From Isohypsibius dastychi (Eukaryota; Tardigrada; Eutardigrada; Parachela; Isohypsibiidae): a stretch of DNA of 64,000 nucleotides. The position numbers and the translations under genes are program-made. Shown one piece after another: positions 62,284 to 64,000 of this stretch; the first letter of the stretch is position 1; each line of letters begins with the position of its first letter. Under the pieces are notes generated by a model that worked only from the letters and a program-made list of their open reading frames with translations, did not search any database and had not been told where the DNA came from. The stretch is from the NCBI GenBank assembly GCA_034696485.1, contig JAQIWT010000003.1, positions 51,007 through 115,006 of the forward strand, written 5' to 3'.

Positions 62284-64000
62284 ATGATCATGAGATACAT
62301 TCTGTTGTCACTATTTGCGTGTGCGGTAAGATTTACGCCCGAACTTGCACAAACTACCGCAGAATTCATGGAACAAAACTACCGTTCCACATCACATCTG
62401 AGATCCAAAAATTTATTTTCAGGCACTGGCACAAGATTCCGGTCCGAAAAAATATCCTGCGTTCTACCGAATAGAACTGGAAGTTATTCGACTCGAAAAT
62501 CCGAATGCCATTCTAGCAAATGGCAAAGACTGCGACTCCAAATCCTCGGAACTTGTCAACTCCCAATCTTCTGTCACCATTGGGGGCCATTGCAATCCCT
62601 TTATCTCTGGATATCTTTCTCAGTAAGTTCATATGAAGTGACAAATTTTCTCACCCGAGAGCTCTCTTTACTGAAGTTAAATTCAATTCAGGTTGTCATA
62701 TCAAACCAAACAACATGTCCTTGTAGCAGAAATAAATAAATTTTTGTCTGAATAATTTTATATATTCGGAAGCTGGAGAATGATGAGCCATTCGTGTCTA
62801 AACGCCCGTGTTTACCAACGCACACACTTCATGTTGTTATTTTTCAGTGGTGACGAGGCTTCTACCTGGCCAGGCAAAATACCGTTGAAAGAATGGCCGG
62901 CAATATACGAGGAGATGGAGAACGCTAACCCAACAATTTCTCACAGAGAAGCCATCGATGTCTGCGGGGAGCCCGTCAAGGTAAGACAACCAGATTTGCT
63001 TAAAACAGCTGAAAAACCCGCATGGGTATGGTCTACTACTGTACAGTCTGCATGTTCAACGTAGACCATGTGAAAACAGTTTTGAAATACTGATATGAAC
63101 GTTGTATGTAGAAAGTGGGTTTTCGAGCCCACGTCGTGCACGAGACAAGCCCAGTCGACAACTTTCTAATTGGTGACTTCAATTGTTTAATCGACATCCC
63201 CTCACAAACAATCGGAAAAACTATCGCACAGGCCAGGTGGGGTTTTCAAAGGGAATGCAAGAAAATCACCGAAATCGATGAAACCGTACTGTACGAAGAG
63301 ATACTCAACGGTTTTGGCGTTTTTGTCATTGTGTTCTTCCAGCTTATTGGCAAGAGCGCGAGCATATGAAATTCCTAAAACAAAGTGTCCACCGTCAAAG
63401 GAGGAAGAAGAGGTCGTTGGATCTAGTTCTGCTACTGGAAAGCCACGACCTCAATCCCCACCAAAGGAGGAAGAACAGGTCGCTGGGTCTAGCTCTGCTA
63501 CTGGAAAGCCGAAACCAAAACCCCTACCAAAGGAGGAGGAAGAGGTCGCTGGGTCTAGTTCTGCTACTGGAAAGCCGAAACCAAAACCCCCACCAAAGGA
63601 GGAAGAAGAGGTCGCTGGGTCTAGTTCTGCTACTGGAAAGCCGAAACCAAAACCCCCACCAAAGGAGGAGGAAGATGTAGCTGGGTCTAGTTCTGCTACT
63701 GGAAAGCCACGACCTCAATCCCCATCAAAGGAGGAGGAAGAGGTAGCTGGGTCTAGTTCTGCTACTGGAAAGCCACGACCTCAATCCCCATCAAAGGAGG
63801 AGGAAGAGGTAGCTGGGTCTAGTTCTGCTACTGGAAAGCCACGACCTCAATCCCCACCAAAGGAGGAGGAAGATGTAGCTGGGTCTAGTTCTGCTACTGG
63901 AAAGCCACGACCTCAATCCCCACCAAAGGAGGAGGAAGAGGTAGCTGGGTCTAGTTCTGCTACTGGAAAGCCACGACCTCAATCCCCACCAAAGGAGGAG
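62284..64000 (+). CDS. Family gene F: secreted MNNL/C2-like protein with expanded repeat linker; runs off the window
   Basis: ATG 62284 (or in-frame ATG 62290) encodes signal peptide MRYILLSLFACA, with phase-0 donor GCG|GTAAGA. Module 1 is almost a copy of gene E module 1: FYRIELEVIRLENPNAILAN, HCNPFISGYLS, STWPGKIPLKEW, VCGEPVK, KVGFRAHVVHE, NFLIGDFNC, RWGFQREC. The fourth module exon starts at about 63342 (after CTTCCAG) and encodes LLARARAYEIPKTKC, then passes without a break into PPSKEEEEVVGSSSATGKP and tandem copies of this linker until the window ends. In gene E the same linker (EEETVGSSSASG) is present once and is followed by module 2, so F probably also has further modules beyond base 64000. 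Secreted; function unknown. Confidence 0.72.
63388..64000 (+). repeat. Coding minisatellite, 66-bp unit, at least nine copies
   Basis: The word GGAAAGCC recurs exactly every 66 bases from 63437 to 63965. Each unit encodes 22 residues, approximately KEEEEVAGSSSATGKPRPQS plus PP. Two sub-variants alternate in blocks: KPKPKPP at the second to fourth copies and KPRPQSP elsewhere. This is the mark of expansion by local unequal exchange. The unit length is a multiple of three, so copy-number change keeps frame. The array continues past the window end. Confidence 0.93.

Noticed and set aside
63027-63070. Small inverted repeat (GGTCTAC ... GTAGACC) in an intron of gene F
   Set aside because: Arms are only about 8-9 bases with no target duplication; too short to call a mobile element or structured RNA.
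63524-63982. Minus-strand frames with repeated Leu/Trp/Arg/Ser motifs, looking like membrane repeats
   Set aside because: They are the antisense reading of the coding minisatellite in gene F.
63388-64000. Evenly spaced repeats resembling a CRISPR array
   Set aside because: The unit has no separate conserved repeat and variable spacer; the whole 66 bases repeat, the frame stays open for the linker peptide, and the genome is animal.

Overview
The window is genomic DNA of a multicellular animal. Genes are cut into many exons by short GT-AG introns with T-rich acceptors, intergenic spaces are small, and the gene set is metazoan: nidogen, midasin, CPT2, a mitochondrial ribosome recycling factor and trypsin-fold proteins. 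The compactness and splice-site style fit an ecdysozoan such as a tardigrade or a nematode relative. This is inference; nothing in the window fixes the phylum.

Layout. 1-1325 (+) is the 3' end of a nidogen gene. 1326-5279 holds no gene I can name, but has a possible minus-strand exon with a major-sperm-protein-like pattern. 5280-19139 (+) is a nine-exon gene for a ~1,896-residue, mostly disordered protein I do not recognise. 20210-21363 (-) is MRRF. 22683-25787 (+) encodes a secreted trypsin-fold protein whose catalytic serine is replaced by glutamate. 26973-28002 (+) is the first member (A) of a repeated family of secreted proteins. 28288-30897 (-) is CPT2, and 31320-49807 (+) is midasin, divergent from CPT2 across a ~420-bp gap. 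From 50305 to the window end lie five more family members in tandem (B-F).

The family is the most unusual content. Each protein has a signal peptide and one to three copies of a ~190-residue cysteine-containing module, each spread over four exons with conserved intron phases. By eye the module resembles the MNNL/C2 domain at the N-terminus of Notch ligands (Delta/Jagged), but no DSL domain or EGF repeats follow it. Genes A and C have one module, B and D two, E was built with three, and F runs off the window.

The array is evolving quickly. Gene E carries a 217-bp foldback transposable element in its third module, producing an in-frame stop. The same module has lost a splice donor and has a shifted last exon, and E's second module has an extra 65-bp intron absent from its paralogues. 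In gene F the inter-module linker has expanded into a 66-bp coding minisatellite. A second, pogo/Tigger-like small element sits in an intron of gene D. All calls come from reading the sequence and recalled family knowledge; no database search was run.
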